From NCBI GenBank assembly GCA_949283775.1, contig CASDTU010000064.1, forward strand, positions 1 through 32,678: a DNA stretch of 32,678 bases, read 5' to 3'. Numbering within the stretch: the first letter of the stretch is position 1; each line of letters begins with the position of its first letter. Shown piece by piece: positions 16,111-24,639 of this stretch. The notes under the pieces were generated by a model. The model searched no databases. It was not told the origin of the DNA and saw nothing but the letters and a program-made list of their open reading frames with translations. This DNA comes from an uncultured Bacillota bacterium (GTDB lineage: Bacteria; Bacillota; Clostridia; Christensenellales; Borkfalkiaceae). The translations under genes were made by a program, and so were the position numbers.

Positions 16111-17754
16111 ATGAAAAAAATTCTACTCAAACTTTTTACGCTGGTTCTTTCTTGCGTGATGCTCTGTTCCATGTTAGCAGGCTGCGGAAACGAGAAAGTC
16201 GATCTGGATTCCAATTTGTCCGACTACGTAAAAGAACTGCGTGAAAAATGGTATATCGGGAAGGATAAGACACTGTCCTGGTATATCGGACTGAACTGGT
16301 GGTCGTACAATAAGGCGTGGACAGATTATCCGGTTTTAAAAGAAGTTTCGCAGATCACGGGGGTGATCCCGAAAACGACCATCGCGCCCGATACGGACGG
16401 ACAGAAACTGCGCCTCATGATGAGTACGGATCGGTTGCCGGATTACATCACGGTCAGTCCCGACGATCCCATCGTGGAAGAATTGATCACGGGCGGATAT
16501 GTGTACAGTTATGATGAATTGATCGAAAAGTATTGTCCGGAATTTGCAGACGAGATCGATCCGCTCCTGCGCAGCTATACGGAATACGACAGTTCGAATC
16601 CGCTGTATCAGCAATACGTAGGAAAACTATACGGGCTGAATTGTTTCTTTGTGCCGGACGCGAGTAAGCTCGGCGCAATCAGCTTTAACGTGCGCGGCGA
16701 TATTTATGAAGAGATCGGAAGTCCGGATATGACTTCGCCGGAAGGCTTTAAAAATGCGTTGCAGGCGGTAAAAGACAAATATCCCGACATGATCCCTCTG
16801 ACGCTCGGGGATTCCTGGTATCGTTTTGTCATGGAAGAGTGCTTTGGCATTCACGCTTATTATGAAAACGATGAGGGGACCATAGAAATGCGCATGAAAG
16901 ATCCCGCTTACCGCGATTTTGTGGTGTATATGAACGATCTGTACAACAGCGACCTGTTGGATCCGGAAGTATTCACGAAAAACACGCAGGCGCTCGAAGA
17001 GGACCTTGCGGCGGGAAAGATTTTCTGTTATCCCTGCACGTTCTGGGGCCTGGATACGGCCACTGCGGCGCTGAATGCGGAAGACCCCGGCTCGAACTTT
17101 ATTTCCGCAGAGCCGATGCACGCGGAAAACGTAACGGTGCGTTTCCCCGGACAAAGCCGCAGAGGCTGGCTCACCACGCTGATCTCCAAGCGCTGCGCCG
17201 ATCCCGAAACGGCGATCAAATTTGCGCGGTTCATGTGGAGCAGGGACGGAAATTTGCTTGTCTGCTACGGGCATGAGGGAGAACATTACACGATCGATGA
17301 GGAGACCAATACGATTACGAGAACGCCTGCGGTGGAAAAGGCGAGAAAGGAAGATCTGACGAAGTTTGAGAACGAAACGGGTATTTTTACCCAGCGTCTG
17401 TTCCAATATCCGTATTACAGCGATGCGCCGAGCACCGATCCGGCACGCTTGCAAAACGAGGACGTGGCAAACCGCTATTGTTATGACAATACGATCTATC
17501 AATATAAGATGTCGCCGGAATCGACGAGTACGGAAGGAAAAATTTCTACGAAGATCTGGGTCAAATACGACACCGCGTATCCGAAAATGGTAATGGCGTC
17601 TTCGGCGAACGAAGCGCTCAAAATTTTGGATGAGACCATTGCGGAGATGGAAGATATGGGGCTGTCGATATTGGAAGAGTATTGGACAAATCAATTTGCC
17701 GCCAATATAGAAAAATTCGGCTGGCCTGATAATTTGCCCAGAAATAATACATAG
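16111..17754 (+). CDS. Extracellular solute-binding lipoprotein (LplA-like, carbohydrate ABC importer)
   Basis: A lipid-anchored substrate-binding protein of 547 residues, acting outside the membrane to deliver sugar to the two upstream permeases. The signal peptide ends in the lipobox MLAGC with C25. The mature part is the large type used by LplB/YtcP systems. It has an early core (WYIGLNWWSYNKAW), then VLKEVSQITGV and KLRLMMSTDRLPDYI, where such proteins align with cluster-B sugar binders. The late segment RRGWLTTLISKRCADPETAIKFARFMWS is also typical. AAGGAGG at 16098-16104 supports the ATG. Its length suggests an oligosaccharide ligand rather than a monosaccharide, but that is inference. 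Confidence 0.92.
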   Translation: MKKILLKLFTLVLSCVMLCSMLAGCGNEKVDLDSNLSDYVKELREKWYIGKDKTLSWYIGLNWWSYNKAWTDYPVLKEVSQITGVIPKTTIAPDTDGQKLRLMMSTDRLPDYITVSPDDPIVEELITGGYVYSYDELIEKYCPEFADEIDPLLRSYTEYDSSNPLYQQYVGKLYGLNCFFVPDASKLGAISFNVRGDIYEEIGSPDMTSPEGFKNALQAVKDKYPDMIPLTLGDSWYRFVMEECFGIHAYYENDEGTIEMRMKDPAYRDFVVYMNDLYNSDLLDPEVFTKNTQALEEDLAAGKIFCYPCTFWGLDTATAALNAEDPGSNFISAEPMHAENVTVRFPGQSRRGWLTTLISKRCADPETAIKFARFMWSRDGNLLVCYGHEGEHYTIDEETNTITRTPAVEKARKEDLTKFENETGIFTQRLFQYPYYSDAPSTDPARLQNEDVANRYCYDNTIYQYKMSPESTSTEGKISTKIWVKYDTAYPKMVMASSANEALKILDETIAEMEDMGLSILEEYWTNQFAANIEKFGWPDNLPRNNT

Positions 17755-17766
17755 GTGAGGTGGAAA

Positions 17767-19230
17767 ATGAAAAAATATCTGGCGGCGGTCCTTGCCGTCG
17801 TCCTGTTGGCTGCCTTGTTCTGTTCGCAGTCGGTTACCGTTCTGGCGGCGGCTGTCTGCTATTCGGGAAAGGCGCCGGGGCCGGTTACGATCGACGGGAT
17901 CAAAGACGATGGATATGATGCGTCGATGATCATCGAGTTCGGTTCCAACGATGCCGGCAGAGCAAAAGCCTGGACGATGTGGGACGAAAACAATATTTAT
18001 GTGTATTGCGACGTGTATGATACCAATGTCGTGGAAACGCCGCAAAGTTTGCTCGACAGTCAGTACGGGCTTTGGAACAGCGACAGCTTGGAAATTTTTA
18101 TCGATCGCGATTTCGGGCGGTATCAGGGTTACGATTACGATGACTTGCAGTTCCGCGTGGATTGCGACGGAAACGTTTCCGGTATGAACCGCGCCGGTAT
18201 GTCTGCGGACGACTTAAAGCATGAGATCGACAATATTTCTTCCGCGGCCAAACGGCAGGAATACGGTTACAGCATCGAAGTGCGGATTCCGCTGAGCGTG
18301 ACGGTTCCGGGCGAGGAGCCCGGCTCCGAACCCGTCTATACTTACAGCAAGACGGGAAAAGACGGGGAAAAGATCGGCTTTGACTTCGAGCTGAACAATG
18401 CGGACGAACCGGGCGTCCGTTCCGCGCTGGCAGTTTGGGGCGGCGGCGGAAACTCTAACGCCTCCGGTTGGAATACCTTGCAAATGATGGATACAGTGCC
18501 CGAAGACCTCCTTGTGCCCAGCAGTACGGAAGTCAAAATCGACGAGGGCGAAAATGTGGCGTCCAGAAAGCTGTGTACGATGTCGTGCGGAACGGCTTGG
18601 AGCAATTATGCTTCCTGTGCAGTAGACGGGGATCCGCTCACCTATGCGATGGGAAACGTCAACGATCTGTGGGAACTCACCATCGATTTGCAATACGAAG
18701 TACAGATCAATCGGATCAGCGTTTTGACAGGCAAAGATCATTACGCAAGTTCGTATAAAATGGTATATTTTGATTCCGAACTCGGGATCTGGCGCGATTT
18801 GTATACGGTGGAGAGCAACGACGGGAAATCGACGATCGAACGGACGTTCGACGAGGTCAAGACGAGATATATCCGCTTTATCCCTCTGTCTTTGGTAGGG
18901 GGCGGACAGACGGCGGAAGACCGTTACGGCCATACGATCTGCGAGATCGGCGTGTTTGCGTCTACGGCGCAGACGATTTTCCTGGATGCAAAGAAAGACG
19001 TTTCCGCCGTTATGGGCAACGACGGAATTACGCAGGGCGATCTGCTTGCTACGGAGAGCAAAGAAACGGTGACGCAGCGCGACGGGGCAAACGATTCTCC
19101 GCTCAACATCAAGGCGCCCGCGCAGCCGCTCAACACCGTGCTGTACTGCCTTATCGGCGTATTCGGCGCGGCACTGATCGTGTTTGCGGTGCTTTCGGCT
19201 GTAAAGGGGAGGAAAAAACATGACAAGTAA
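17767..19230 (+). CDS. Membrane-anchored carbohydrate-binding protein (CBM9-like plus F5/8C-like domain)
   Basis: An exported protein of 487 residues. The signal peptide spans about 1-28, ending near VLAAA. A CBM9/DOMON-like domain covers about 35-240, with the ITIDG...DGYD start, WTMWDENNIYVYCDV and NSDSLEIFIDRD motifs. A discoidin/F5/8C-like domain lies at about 258-402 (AVDGDPLTYA, WELTIDLQYEVQINRISVL, TRYIRFIPL). A linker, a C-terminal membrane helix at about 458-480 and a basic tail (KGRKKHDK) follow. It is thus held in the membrane with its binding domains outside. The frame is open from GTG 17755, but that GTG is part of the ribosome site GTGAGGTGG, so ATG 17767 is chosen. No catalytic residues are evident. 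The role is probably glycan capture beside the ABC importer. Confidence 0.82.
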   Translation: MKKYLAAVLAVVLLAALFCSQSVTVLAAAVCYSGKAPGPVTIDGIKDDGYDASMIIEFGSNDAGRAKAWTMWDENNIYVYCDVYDTNVVETPQSLLDSQYGLWNSDSLEIFIDRDFGRYQGYDYDDLQFRVDCDGNVSGMNRAGMSADDLKHEIDNISSAAKRQEYGYSIEVRIPLSVTVPGEEPGSEPVYTYSKTGKDGEKIGFDFELNNADEPGVRSALAVWGGGGNSNASGWNTLQMMDTVPEDLLVPSSTEVKIDEGENVASRKLCTMSCGTAWSNYASCAVDGDPLTYAMGNVNDLWELTIDLQYEVQINRISVLTGKDHYASSYKMVYFDSELGIWRDLYTVESNDGKSTIERTFDEVKTRYIRFIPLSLVGGGQTAEDRYGHTICEIGVFASTAQTIFLDAKKDVSAVMGNDGITQGDLLATESKETVTQRDGANDSPLNIKAPAQPLNTVLYCLIGVFGAALIVFAVLSAVKGRKKHDK

Positions 19231-22200
19231 GATCAAAAAAAGCTGTCTGATTTCCCTGTTGGCGTTTCTGTGCCTGGCGTTGATCGGAGCGTGGCTTTCG
19301 ATGCCGCGGATCCCTTCCGTCAAGGCGGAAACGAGCGTGGTTTCGGCAGGGAAATATGCGGAATTCCGCGACGCCGAAACGGGCGAAGTCGTGGGCGCCG
19401 GCTGGGGAAACGTAGCGACGAATATGACGAGTTCCTCGGGCGGCTGTGCGCAGCCCGATCCCAACCACACCGGTTTGGTGGATATTGTCATCGATCTGGG
19501 GAAAGCGGCGGACGGCACGGTACAGGATGTGACCGAGTATTATATTTCGAAAATCTATCTTAACTGGGATGCGAGCAACTATGCGTCCGAGTATGAAGTA
19601 CAGGTATCGGCGGACGATTCGCAGTATCAGACGGTAGCGACGGTTACGGGGCATACCGGCGGACCGAAGACGAGTCTGTTTACGGAAACGAAGGCGAGAT
19701 ATGTCCGCGTCGCGGTGAAAACCGTGGTCTGCGCACCCGGAATGCCGTACGGCGTTTGGGGCGCGGAGATTACCGGTTCGCAGCAGCAAGAGTCCGGCGC
19801 GGTTTCCGGTATTGTTTCGGCAGAAAAATATGCGGAATTCCGCGATGCCGAAACGGGCGAGGTCGTGGGCGCCGGCTGGGGAAACGTAGCGACGAATATG
19901 ACGAGTTCCTCGGGCGGCTGTGCGCAGCCCGATCCCAGCCACACCGGTTTGGTGAATATCGTCATCGATCTGGGAAAAACATCGGACGGAACGACGCAGA
20001 GCGTGACGGAATATTTGATATCCCAGGTCTATCTCAACTGGGATGCGACCAACTATGCGTCCGCGTATGAAGTGCAGGTATCGACGGACGATATGCAGTA
20101 TCAGACGGTAGCATCGGTTACGGGGCATACCGGCGGGCCGAAAACGAGCACGTTCACCGAAGCGAAGGCGAGATATGTGCGCATCGCCGTGCAAGAGGTC
20201 GCCTGCGCACCCGGAATGCCGTACGGCGTTTGGGGCGCGGAAATCACCGGCCGTGAAGTGCCGGGAGCGGCGAACCTTGCCGCCGGAAAGGCGGCCGTTG
20301 TCGATGGTACGGAGACGGTGTATACGCTCACGGATGCGAGCGCGGCTACGGTGTATTCTAAGGCGCAGGCATTCGACGCGGTCGTGTATTTCGGCGGCGT
20401 GATGCAGATTTCGCAGCTGACGATTGTCAATCCCGAAAGTGATTATGTCGCCAAAGCGGACATTCTGCTTTCCGACGATTTGAAGACTTGGACGCCGTAT
20501 ATGGCAGACTGTGCGCTGACGGCGGGTGAAAACGTATTGCCCGAAAAGACGGCGAACGTAAAATATTTAAAAATTTCAGCAAAGGAATCGTCCGGTTCCG
20601 CCTTTTCCTTGGCAGACATTGAGGCGAGCGGCATTATTTTGCGCGAAGACGCCGACGTTGCACTGGAAAAAGACGCATACATCGAATATCCGGCCGGCGC
20701 ATCGGGCGGCGTATGGGGCGAAGCGGAAAAGATGAACGACGGGGATGCGGCGACCTATGCGCAGGGTACGACCAATCAGGCGATCATGCGCATCGAGCTG
20801 CGCGACTTGTTCCGCATCCATGCCTTGCAGGTAAACTTTTACAATGTAGGGTACGCGACGGAGTTTACCGTCGAGGGATCGTTTGACGGGCAGGTCTGGC
20901 AGCCGCTCGCCGCTGTAACGAACGGAAACATTTCCAATAAAATCTATCTTTCCGAAGAAGCTTGCGTGCGTTCGGTGCGGCTTACGGTCAGCGCCGCGAC
21001 GGGCGAAGCGTATGCCGTAACGGATTTTTGCGCATACGGCGTCAATCAGACGAACCTTGCCAACGCGGATAATTCGCAGGCGATCTTGTTGGAAGAGGGC
21101 GGCAGGTCGATGTCCATCTGGGATACTCAGCCCCTTTCGCAGGCATTTGACGAGGACGACAAGACGTTGGCGCAGTCGAGGGAAAATAAACCCTGGGATA
21201 TCGTGACCGACCTCGGCGGCTATTATAAGATCGACGCGGTGCGGTATTTGGGCGATTGGACTAACAAGATCGAAACGGGCTGGTTGGAATTTTCCAACAA
21301 CGGCGTGACGTATGAAAAAATATTCGAGATCAAGGACGGAACGCTGGATCCCTATCAGCATTATTTCCTGTTCTTCCCCGATGAAGAACTGGTTGCCCGC
21401 TATGTCCGGCTGAATGTTTTATCGAACGTGGGCGGCGGCGGAGATTTCGGCCATGCGGTCGGAGACTTTGCCATTTACGGAACACCTGCCGAAAAACCGA
21501 ATATCGCGGCGGAAAGCGTGCAAATCACGAATAAAGAGGAGATCCCCGATATGCTGTATCCGGGCGAAACGTTCCGGCTGGAACTCGAATTCGGCAACAA
21601 CCTTTCCGCGGACAATATCGTATGGACGTCTTCCAACGACAAGAGGCTGGAAGTGGACGCTTCCGGTCTGGTAACGGCAAAGATGCTCGGCGGAACGTTT
21701 ACGGTCACGGTAACGGTCGGCGATTCTTCCGATTCGGTAGATTTCTCCGTATACCGCGTGATGAATTTGGCGAGCCGTTCGGCCGTCTCGATGGAAAAGG
21801 GCACTCCCGGCTGGGGCAATGTGGCGAGCAAGGTCGTCGACGGGGATTACAATACGTTTTCACAGTCGTTCGGCAACAGCGCGTACGATCTCGTCATCGA
21901 TATGTACGGAGAATTGAAGGTCGGAAGAGTTGTGGTCTATACGTATGACGGGCCGCCTTCCTTCACGCTTTCCGTCTCTTCCGACGGCGTCAATTATACC
22001 GTTGTGGAAACGGAACCGAATGCGAAAGCGTATTCCGAATATGCTTACGATTGGGAAGAGGACGGCGGAAAAACTTTCCGGTACTTAAAATTCTCCGGAG
22101 AAAAGCTTCCTTTGGAGGGCATCGATTACGGTTATTCCATTCGGGAAATAGAGATTTATAACCATACATCGCAGAGCTTGGATAATTTGCCGTCGGCGCC

Positions 22201-22441
22201 TGTTCCCGACAACGGACCGTATATTAACGACAATTATCAGCCGCAGGCAAATTCGGAAGATATCCCGATGTCCGGATACGATTTCGGAACGGGCAACGCG
22301 CCCGTAAAATCGCCGTATCCCGAAGAAAAAGGGATCAACGTTCCCGCGATCGTTGCGGTATGCGTCTTGTTCGTCCTGGCCGCGGCAGGCGTGACAGTAT
22401 TCAGCACTATTATGAAAAATAAGAAGGGGAAAAAAGAATGA
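19220..22441 (+). CDS. Large membrane-anchored multi-discoidin (F5/8C-like) surface protein
   Basis: A 1073-residue exported protein. The signal peptide covers about 1-35. Two nearly identical discoidin-like domains (about 41-186 and 199-344) are followed by further F5/8C-like beta-sandwich domains at roughly 350-470, 480-612 and 615-755. An Ig-like Big_2-type domain lies at about 757-845 (WTSSNDKRLEVDASGLVTAKMLGG). One more F5/8C-like domain covers about 847-990. A Pro-rich linker, a C-terminal membrane helix at 1041-1065 and a basic tail complete it. Domain limits are by eye. Such domains usually bind sugars, and I see no hydrolase module. The start overlaps the previous gene by 11 bases, with GGGGAGG as ribosome site. 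The stop overlaps the next gene's ATG, so all three are coupled. It probably gathers glycan at the surface. Confidence 0.85.
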   Translation: MTSKIKKSCLISLLAFLCLALIGAWLSMPRIPSVKAETSVVSAGKYAEFRDAETGEVVGAGWGNVATNMTSSSGGCAQPDPNHTGLVDIVIDLGKAADGTVQDVTEYYISKIYLNWDASNYASEYEVQVSADDSQYQTVATVTGHTGGPKTSLFTETKARYVRVAVKTVVCAPGMPYGVWGAEITGSQQQESGAVSGIVSAEKYAEFRDAETGEVVGAGWGNVATNMTSSSGGCAQPDPSHTGLVNIVIDLGKTSDGTTQSVTEYLISQVYLNWDATNYASAYEVQVSTDDMQYQTVASVTGHTGGPKTSTFTEAKARYVRIAVQEVACAPGMPYGVWGAEITGREVPGAANLAAGKAAVVDGTETVYTLTDASAATVYSKAQAFDAVVYFGGVMQISQLTIVNPESDYVAKADILLSDDLKTWTPYMADCALTAGENVLPEKTANVKYLKISAKESSGSAFSLADIEASGIILREDADVALEKDAYIEYPAGASGGVWGEAEKMNDGDAATYAQGTTNQAIMRIELRDLFRIHALQVNFYNVGYATEFTVEGSFDGQVWQPLAAVTNGNISNKIYLSEEACVRSVRLTVSAATGEAYAVTDFCAYGVNQTNLANADNSQAILLEEGGRSMSIWDTQPLSQAFDEDDKTLAQSRENKPWDIVTDLGGYYKIDAVRYLGDWTNKIETGWLEFSNNGVTYEKIFEIKDGTLDPYQHYFLFFPDEELVARYVRLNVLSNVGGGGDFGHAVGDFAIYGTPAEKPNIAAESVQITNKEEIPDMLYPGETFRLELEFGNNLSADNIVWTSSNDKRLEVDASGLVTAKMLGGTFTVTVTVGDSSDSVDFSVYRVMNLASRSAVSMEKGTPGWGNVASKVVDGDYNTFSQSFGNSAYDLVIDMYGELKVGRVVVYTYDGPPSFTLSVSSDGVNYTVVETEPNAKAYSEYAYDWEEDGGKTFRYLKFSGEKLPLEGIDYGYSIREIEIYNHTSQSLDNLPSAPVPDNGPYINDNYQPQANSEDIPMSGYDFGTGNAPVKSPYPEEKGINVPAIVAVCVLFVLAAAGVTVFSTIMKNKKGKKE
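19341..20250 (+). repeat. Two 436-bp direct repeats (474-bp period) in the discoidin gene
   Basis: Copies at 19341-19776 and 19815-20250 are in frame and very similar. The stretch around 19388-19480 matches 19862-19954 almost base for base. Each encodes one discoidin-like domain beginning KYAEFRDAETGE and ending VWGAEITG. The higher identity compared with the other domains of the protein points to recent duplication or gene conversion. Confidence 0.93.
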
Positions 22442-24573
22442 AAAAAAGTTTTAAAGCCGCTGTAGCTTGTATTCTTGCAAGCGTCGTGTTATGTGGGTGC
22501 GCGTCTGCGGGCGTCGGCGCCGTAAAACCGAAGCCGTTCAACTTGTCCGCGCCCACCGAAGAGTTTAAAGTCGCGCAGTACAATCAGGATTCTGTATTGA
22601 AGGATTATCCGCTCCTTGTCGGCGGTCATGCGCACGGAGCAGAGAATATTCGTATTTTAAAAGACTTGGGACTCGGCAATTTTGTCTGGATCCCGAAATA
22701 CGGCTATGCTTTGGGCAATACGCCGTGGGATGCCGAAAACGGATATGCGCAGGATATCGATGCGGCGCTGGAAAGCGATTTCTATTATATGGTTTCGCAC
22801 AAGCGCGGCCTCGGCGATGAATTCAAAAAGGGCGGTTCGCTTTCGGGCGGCGATACGGCTACCATCTATCCCAATACGGAAAAGGATATCGCAAAAGTCG
22901 TTTCGGGCGGCGATAAGTTTATCGGCTGGCAGGCGGAAGAATTGGATGCGGACTTTTTGCAGACGGGGCTTCGCCCGGCATTTGCGGACCGCGTACCCGA
23001 GGTGTATAATTTCGATACGCCCGCTCAGGCGCGCATCAATTATGAGACGGAATTGCAGCGTCTGCAAAAACAGGCATACGATATGGGAGGAAACTTCATT
23101 TCCAATCAGCTCGTTACTCATCAGCTCAATGCATTCCGTGCCGGAAACGATATCGTTATGAGCGAACTTTTGGAGCACGGCGTCAATACGGAATTGCAGC
23201 TCGCGTATATGCGCGGAGGTAAACAGCAATTCGGGAACGATTGGGGCGTATGGATCAGCCCGTGGTATTACGGCACGATCCCGACGGCGGATAAAGCCCT
23301 CTGGACGAACGATATCGCTCAGATCGGCGGCGGACATAAGCCTTCCTCGTATAAACGCGCTCTGTATGAATCGTATGTTTCGGGCGCGCGCGTTCTGACC
23401 AATCAGGAGACAGAGCCGCTCTTTGCACGGGATGAACTCAACGACGGGTACAAGACCGTTTTGTGGGGCACGGAGCTCAAAAATTTCTGGAATTATGCGA
23501 AAAACAATCAGGAAACGATGAAGCCCGCTTCTTCTTTTGCGATTATGGTCGATCGCGATAACGGTTGGGAGCCGGCGCACCTGTGGCAGGATATGAATAT
23601 CCGCGACAGCAGGTGGGCGCAGCTTCCCATCACGGACGGCGATCGGATGCTTTCGGAATATCTCAACGCTTTCCTGCCCGGCTATAAAAGAACGAGCGAA
23701 GCCGTACAGCAGAGAAAGGATCTGTATCCCGGATATTTCGCTTCCACGCCGGTCGGGAATTTCGACATCGTTGCGACCGACTGCGATCCTTCCCGCCTTG
23801 CGCAATATGACACGGTCATTCTGCTCGGCGATATCTCCATGAACGATATCTTGATGAATACTTTGCAGACGTACGTCAACGGTGGCGGCGAGCTCGTCAT
23901 CAATGCGTACCAGAGCATGCAGGATCATCAGTTCTATGAAGCTCCCGATTTTTACGGCTATTCCTTCTCCCGCTATGACGGTTGGCTCGCGTCCGACCGC
24001 GTAAACGGCGCCGGATCCATCCGCATGAATACGACGATGGCGTATATGCCCGAAGAAGTGTATTCCGCAAATTGGTTCTTTACGGTAAACGGCGTTGTGG
24101 ACGGCGCGGAGATCGTTGCGTACACCGAAAACGGCGTGCAGAAGGATCCTGCGGTTGTGAAAAACCAATTCGGCCGCGGCACCGTGTATCTGACTCTTAC
24201 CGAAAACATGATGACGGGCCTTACCGAAGTGCCGGAACCGATGTCCTTCTATATGGATTTCCTGCGCGCAGTCGTTTTGGATAATAATTCGTATGTGAAA
24301 TCCATGCCGGCGGCGAGCGACGCGGGCGGTACGGACGATTACTCCTGGATGGCTTCGTACCAGGGCGACGATTTGGTAGTGTTGCTTTCGAACCACGGCG
24401 CAAGCGACGGCAGCGTTACGGTGACATTGGACGATGAGATCGCCAAAGAGAATATTTCCGTCGACGTCGGCGCGTATACCGATTTTGAAACGCAAAACAT
24501 CGACGGCAAGACGGTCATTACGTTAAGATTAAAGACGGAAGACATTACGCTTCTGCGCGTGAAGATCAGCTAA
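22438..24573 (+). CDS. Putative glycoside hydrolase-like lipoprotein (TIM barrel plus amidotransferase-like domain)
   Basis: A surface lipoprotein of 711 residues; lipobox VLCGC with C21. The first two thirds look like a beta/alpha barrel: alternating segments such as LLVGGHAHGAENIRILKDLG, NFVWIPKYGY, FIGWQAEELDADF, ELQLAYMRGG and GVWISPWYYG, with YVSGARVLTNQETEPLF later. The E-E pair in WQAEELD and the glutamates in NQETE are candidate acid/base and nucleophile, but this is inference. Residues about 450-520 (YDTVILLGDIS...LQTYVNGGGELVINAYQ) resemble the amidotransferase-like domain that follows the barrel in GH42-type enzymes. The C-terminus is a beta sandwich. I cannot assign it to a named GH family. 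It is coupled to the discoidin gene by a four-base ATGA overlap and probably acts on the captured glycan outside the cell. Confidence 0.72.
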   Translation: MKKSFKAAVACILASVVLCGCASAGVGAVKPKPFNLSAPTEEFKVAQYNQDSVLKDYPLLVGGHAHGAENIRILKDLGLGNFVWIPKYGYALGNTPWDAENGYAQDIDAALESDFYYMVSHKRGLGDEFKKGGSLSGGDTATIYPNTEKDIAKVVSGGDKFIGWQAEELDADFLQTGLRPAFADRVPEVYNFDTPAQARINYETELQRLQKQAYDMGGNFISNQLVTHQLNAFRAGNDIVMSELLEHGVNTELQLAYMRGGKQQFGNDWGVWISPWYYGTIPTADKALWTNDIAQIGGGHKPSSYKRALYESYVSGARVLTNQETEPLFARDELNDGYKTVLWGTELKNFWNYAKNNQETMKPASSFAIMVDRDNGWEPAHLWQDMNIRDSRWAQLPITDGDRMLSEYLNAFLPGYKRTSEAVQQRKDLYPGYFASTPVGNFDIVATDCDPSRLAQYDTVILLGDISMNDILMNTLQTYVNGGGELVINAYQSMQDHQFYEAPDFYGYSFSRYDGWLASDRVNGAGSIRMNTTMAYMPEEVYSANWFFTVNGVVDGAEIVAYTENGVQKDPAVVKNQFGRGTVYLTLTENMMTGLTEVPEPMSFYMDFLRAVVLDNNSYVKSMPAASDAGGTDDYSWMASYQGDDLVVLLSNHGASDGSVTVTLDDEIAKENISVDVGAYTDFETQNIDGKTVITLRLKTEDITLLRVKIS

Positions 24574-24595
24574 TGTAAAAACGGAAAAGAGTTAA

Positions 24596-24629
24596 AGAGG
24601 AGAAAGAATTCGTTTCTCCTCTCCTTTTT
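24596..24629 (+). terminator. Intrinsic terminator-like hairpin inside the glycan operon
   Basis: AGAGGAGAAA at 24596-24605 pairs perfectly with TTTCTCCTCT at 24613-24622 around GAATTCG. CC and five T residues (24625-24629) follow. It stands between the hydrolase-like gene and the URO-D-like gene. The T run touches that gene's GGAG ribosome site (24630-24633), and TCTCC at 24620-24624 can instead pair with GGAGA at 24630-24634. Confidence 0.8.
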
Positions 24630-24639
24630 GGAGAAAAAC

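Noticed and set aside
16627-18045. Long open frame on the minus strand opposite the solute-binding and CBM9-like genes
   Set aside because: It lies fully antisense to two genes with clear signal peptides, ribosome sites and family motifs. Its translation has no recognisable domain and is rich in Arg, His and Ile, as expected from the complement of a codon-biased gene.
22657-24495. 612-codon open frame on the minus strand opposite the hydrolase-like gene
   Set aside because: It has no ribosome site, no domain and no promoter. It mirrors the codon bias of the plus-strand gene, whose lipobox and coupling to its neighbour are clear.
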